A stretch of 64,000 bases of DNA from Thermogemmatispora tikiterensis. GTDB lineage: Bacteria; Chloroflexota; Ktedonobacteria; Ktedonobacterales; Ktedonobacteraceae. The position numbers and the translations under genes are program-made. Positions 60,756 to 64,000 of the stretch are shown piece by piece. The stretch's first letter is position 1. The number at the start of each line of letters is the position of its first letter. The stretch spans positions 3,828,671-3,892,670 of the forward strand of contig NZ_MCIF01000002.1 in assembly GCF_003268475.1 (NCBI RefSeq), read 5' to 3'. The notes beneath the pieces were generated by a model. That model was not told the origin of the DNA. It searched no databases and saw only the letters and a program-made list of their open reading frames with translations.

Positions 60756-63335
60756 ATGAGAGTGCCACTAAGCTGGTTGAAGGAATATGTCGAGATTACC
60801 CAGTCGCCACAAGAGCTGGCTCACACTTTGACAATGGCAGGGCTAGAGGTTGAGACGCTGGACTACATCGGGGCCGACTGGGGAGATCAGATTATCACTG
60901 CTCAAATTACGCATCTTGAGAAGGTGCCCGGCTCTGATCACCTGAGCTACACGCGTATCAACACTGGGAGCGGCGAGATCGGGGTTATCTGCGGTGCTCC
61001 TAACATCAAAGAGGGGGACAAGGTGCCGCTGGCCCTGCCGGGAGCGCGCATCGGCGACCTCACCATCGGGGTAGCGCGCAAGATGGGCTATGTCTCAGAA
61101 GGTATGCTGTGCTCTCCGCGCGAGCTGGGTCTGGGCAGCGATCACTCGGGCATCTACATTCTCGACCCGGAGACGCCGCTGGGAGTCAAGCTTGCTGACC
61201 TGCTCTCCGATGTGGTGCTGGAGTTCGCCATCAAAGCCCATCGTGGCGATCTCTCTTCGATCATCGGCATTGCGCGCGAAGTAGCGGCCCTGACCCACAA
61301 GCCCCTGCGCCTGCCGGAGCCGCGCTTCAACGAGCAGGGGCAGCCTGCGGCGGAGCTGGTCAAAGTGACGGTCGAGGATAGGGAGCTGTGCCCACGCTAC
61401 AGTGCGCGGGTCATCAGCGGCGTTAAAATTGGCCCCTCGCCCGGCTGGATGGCACGGCGCCTGCTGATGGCCGGTATGCGTCCGATCAATCTCATCGTCG
61501 ATATCACCAACTATGTCATGCTAGAGGTAGGCCAGCCGCTGCATGCCTTCGACTACGACCTGGTGCGTGAGCATCATATTATTGTCCGCCGCGCCCGTGA
61601 CGGTGAAGAAATGACCACGCTCGACGGCGTCCAGCGGCGTCTGCGCAACGATATGCTGCTCATCACTGATCCCCAGGGGCCGACGGCCATCGCTGGCGTG
61701 ATGGGTTCGGCCATTAGCGAGGTCAACGAAGGGACCACGCGCATCCTGCTGGAGTCGGCGAACTTCAAGCCAGCCAGCATCCGACGGACGGCGGTGGCCC
61801 TGGGTCTGCGTACGGAGTCATCCAGCCGCTTTGAGAAGGGCCTTGATCCCGAGCTGACCATCTTCGGGGCTAACCGCGCAGCCCAGCTCATGGCCGAGCT
61901 GGCTGGTGGCCAGGTGCATCCCGGCATCGTCGATGTCTACCCGAAGCCCGTAGAAGCGCGCTCCATTCTCTTCTCACCTGCCGAAGTGGAGTGGCTGACG
62001 GGCCTGAAGGTGACCTCGCGTCAGGTGCACGAGGCCCTCAGTGCCCTCGAATTCAAGGTCGAGGAGGTCTCAGCTGCTGCTGATGCTGCTGGCGGTGAGC
62101 AGTTGCTGCGTGTCACCATACCAACGTTCCGCGGCGATATCGAGGAAGGGGCCGACCTGGTCGAGGAAGTCCTGCGTATGATCGGCTACGATCAATTGCC
62201 GGCGACCGTGCCCGAGGGACCGCTGCCGGAGCCGCACGGCGACCACTGGTTTGAGCGCGAGTATGAGATACGCGAGATCCTCATCGGGCTTGGCCTGCAT
62301 GAGATTCTTACCTATGCGATGACCAGCCGCCAGCGCATGCTCAATCTGCTCGCCGAGGTCAACGCCCAGACGGCGCAGGTCCTCCTCCAGAAGCCAGCGG
62401 ATGATGGTCAAGCGGGCTGGATCATTGCCAGCGCGCAGGAAAGGGCCGGCTCTGAGGATGGCCTGGCCTCAGACGGCAGGGAACCTTTCGATGCTCGCTC
62501 CCTGCCTGCAGTCACCATTGCCAACCCGCTGAGCAACGAACTAGAGTGCATGCGCCTGACGCTGCTGAGCGGCTTGATGGAGACACTGCAGGAGAATAGC
62601 AAGCGCAATCGGGCGGGCCTGCGCCTCTTCGAGATTGGGCGGCGCTACTTGCCGCGTGGAGCGGGTGAGCTGCCCGAGGAGCGACGCTGTGCAGGCATTG
62701 CTCTCTGTGGGCCGGCGGCCATTTCCTGGGTGCCCGAGCTGGCGCGCCCGGCAGACTTCTACGATCTGAAGGGGATTGTCGAAACGCTGCTGGAGCGCCT
62801 GCACATCCGGCGCTATCGCTTCTCGGCGGCCCAGCATCCGACCTTTCACCCTGGGCGCTGCGCTGTGCTGGAGGTCGGGCGGCCAGGCATGGACGGCGGC
62901 GAGCGTTTCACACCGGTTGGCTTCCTGGGCGAGGTTCACCCGCTGGTGCAGCAGCGCTACGATCTGCCTCACCGCGCCTATCTATGCGAGCTGGACCTGG
63001 AGACCCTCTATGCCGCGGTTCCCGAGCGCCTGAACTATGCTCCCATTTCACGTCACCAGGAGCTGACCCGCGACCTGGCTGTGGTAGTTGATCAGCAGGT
63101 ACCAGCGCGTGCGGTGCAAGAGGCGATCGAGCGCCACGGCGGTGAGCTGCTGCGTACGGTGGCTCTCTTTGATGTCTATACTGGGACACCGATCCCGCCG
63201 GGCAAGAAAAGCCTGACCTATACATTGCTTTACCAGGCTCAGGATCGTACCCTCACTGATGCCGAGGCCAATGCTCTCCAGGAGCGCATTGTGGCGGCCC
63301 TGGGTGAGGAATTCGGGGCTGTCCTGCGGAGCTAG
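60756..63335 (+). CDS. pheT: Phenylalanyl-tRNA synthetase beta subunit
   Basis: An 859-residue subunit. MRVPLSWLKEYVEI starts the protein; the tRNA-binding OB domain (about 40-150, ITAQITHLEKVPGSDHLSYT and LPGARIGDL), the B3/4 editing domain (RPINLIVDITNYVMLEVGQPLHAFD), the B5 domain (VEWLTGLKVTSRQV, IPTFRGDIEEGADLVEEVLRMIGYD) and the ferredoxin-fold anticodon-binding end (SRHQELTRDLAVVVDQQV) are all present. Length is slightly above the usual 800 because of an insert around 535-575 (AQERAGSEDGLASDGRE). ATG 60756 with GAGGAG ahead is chosen. 141 bp separates it from pheS. Confidence 0.97.
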   Translation: MRVPLSWLKEYVEITQSPQELAHTLTMAGLEVETLDYIGADWGDQIITAQITHLEKVPGSDHLSYTRINTGSGEIGVICGAPNIKEGDKVPLALPGARIGDLTIGVARKMGYVSEGMLCSPRELGLGSDHSGIYILDPETPLGVKLADLLSDVVLEFAIKAHRGDLSSIIGIAREVAALTHKPLRLPEPRFNEQGQPAAELVKVTVEDRELCPRYSARVISGVKIGPSPGWMARRLLMAGMRPINLIVDITNYVMLEVGQPLHAFDYDLVREHHIIVRRARDGEEMTTLDGVQRRLRNDMLLITDPQGPTAIAGVMGSAISEVNEGTTRILLESANFKPASIRRTAVALGLRTESSSRFEKGLDPELTIFGANRAAQLMAELAGGQVHPGIVDVYPKPVEARSILFSPAEVEWLTGLKVTSRQVHEALSALEFKVEEVSAAADAAGGEQLLRVTIPTFRGDIEEGADLVEEVLRMIGYDQLPATVPEGPLPEPHGDHWFEREYEIREILIGLGLHEILTYAMTSRQRMLNLLAEVNAQTAQVLLQKPADDGQAGWIIASAQERAGSEDGLASDGREPFDARSLPAVTIANPLSNELECMRLTLLSGLMETLQENSKRNRAGLRLFEIGRRYLPRGAGELPEERRCAGIALCGPAAISWVPELARPADFYDLKGIVETLLERLHIRRYRFSAAQHPTFHPGRCAVLEVGRPGMDGGERFTPVGFLGEVHPLVQQRYDLPHRAYLCELDLETLYAAVPERLNYAPISRHQELTRDLAVVVDQQVPARAVQEAIERHGGELLRTVALFDVYTGTPIPPGKKSLTYTLLYQAQDRTLTDAEANALQERIVAALGEEFGAVLRS

Positions 63336-63953
63336 CGCGGGGCAGAGCGCCGTTGCCTGGCCTCTGCTCGGCCAACCTCAAAGAAGCGCGTTCTTCCTGC
63401 TTTTAGCAGAGAGGAGGCGGGTAAGCAGTCATCAGTCTGAAAGTCGGTGGCTCTTGCCCGTCTCTTGCTTTCTGGCTGCCGCGGCAGGCGCTCGGTCAGG
63501 CGCTCTCTGGTACCGATCGCTTCCCTCTGGCAATCCTTCTTTAAAGGTGATATAGTAGGTAAACGTGGCTGATCATTTTTCCGGCTGCACCTGACTCACT
63601 GAAAGGGGCTTGCCGGCATCAGGTCAGGTAGAGAACTGCTGTCTCCGCTTGCTCTGAAACCCTGACCATTTCCTGGCGCGTACCGCCTGGTCAGAGCAGT
63701 GAGCGAGCAGGCCGAGCGAGGTGAGGGTTTAGAGTGTGAAGCCAGCGGGTGGAGGAAGGAGTGTCGACCGACCTGGGGGCTGAAGGAAGCTTACAAAGCG
63801 CTTCCTGGATGAGCATGGAGCGAGGGCGGTAACTTTGCGGCTGAGGTGGTGGGGAGCAGGTCTTGTGCTGAGGGTCGTGAAACGTGGTGGCTTTTGTTGG
63901 TGGCGCATCCGTGCGTTGAGTACCGGCAAGGCTGGGGAAAACAGAGTACGTCT
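63336..63953. other. Gap upstream of the last gene
   Basis: No gene is credible. TGATATAGT at 63548-63556 is an extended -10 with TGGCAA 17 bp upstream of the hexamer, and could start the transcript of the partial gene 400 bp on. A weak hairpin (AAGAA/TTCTT near 63380-63394) follows pheT. Confidence 0.35.
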
Positions 63954-64000
63954 ATGAGTCAGTGTTTGCGTTGCGGCAAGCCATGCACAGCAGATACGGG
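63954..64000 (+). CDS. N-terminal fragment of a zinc-ribbon protein
   Basis: Sixteen residues before the window ends: MSQCLRCGKPCTADTG. C4-x-x-C7 and C11 suggest a zinc-ribbon start as in many Ktedonobacteria kinase, FHA or membrane proteins. GGGGAAAACAGAG lies ahead of the ATG. The rest is outside the window, so the family cannot be told. Confidence 0.5.
   Translation, partial: MSQCLRCGKPCTADT

Noticed and set aside
1..64000. Insertion sequences, prophage, integrase or att sites
   Set aside because: No transposase, integrase, phage structural gene or flanking direct repeats found anywhere in the window.

Overview
The window is a 64 kb stretch of GC-rich bacterial chromosome (roughly 60% GC by eye). 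It carries housekeeping genes and no sign of phage, insertion sequences, CRISPR or rRNA. Gene content suggests a terrestrial, spore-bearing or filamentous Chloroflexota of the Ktedonobacteria type, with Thermogemmatispora-like relatives as my best guess. The reasons are the diverged Obg-type YchF, DUF4870 proteins in tandem, rho with a long leader, the grpE/dnaJ/hspR set, a T-box in front of pheS, and wide GC-rich intergenic gaps. This assignment is inference from gene content, not from a search. Several promoters fit one consensus, TTGACN-17 bp-TATANT, which helped choose starts and operons.

Layout. 1-3.6 kb: a small regulon-like module with two DUF2249 proteins, a MIP18/SufT-like protein, a heme-copper-oxidase/NnrS-like membrane protein and a CRP/FNR regulator. 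The module shares a 16-bp CRP-like box placed at about -41.5/-42.5 of three candidate promoters. 3.8-10.7 kb: macro-domain protein, lipoprotein, membrane protein, SbcD-like nuclease, YchF and M20 amidohydrolase, FmdB zinc ribbon. 10.7-16.6 kb: rho, SprT-like protease, FtsB/DivIC, then a leader RNA with two intrinsic terminators and a competing antiterminator ahead of a class-I amidotransferase hydrolase (C26). 16.9-21.5 kb: NarL-type two-component pair and an aldehyde dehydrogenase/FAH-family dehydratase pair that fits oxidative pentose breakdown. 21.9-26 kb: two paralogous methyltransferases, one with a ruined SAM motif, and polyphosphate kinase. 26.3 kb: tRNA-Leu(UAG).

27-33 kb is a protein-quality block: trigger factor, ClpX and Lon. 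It is followed by three tandem DUF4870 membrane proteins, the first broken by a C9 tract. 36-39 kb holds hspR, dnaJ and grpE without dnaK. 39-43 kb: scpA, an HD protein, a site-2 protease and an MBL-fold hydrolase. 43-49 kb: LppX-like lipoprotein, 14-TM drug-efflux MFS protein overlapped by a membrane-anchored DUF4097-like protein, alpha/beta hydrolase and TspO. 49-53 kb: orphan oligopeptide-type binding protein, isochorismatase-like hydrolase and GH3 lipoprotein. 53.5-58.2 kb: a fatty-acyl module (acyl-CoA ligase, PaaI thioesterase, two hotdog hydratases, FabG-like SDR). 58.8-63.3 kb: a Phe T-box leader followed by pheS and pheT. The window ends in the first codons of a zinc-ribbon protein.

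The most unusual items are the shared CRP-like promoter architecture in the first 3 kb, the attenuator-like leader before the C26 hydrolase, the homopolymer-frameshifted DUF4870 gene, and the 156-nt loop inserted in the T-box antiterminator.
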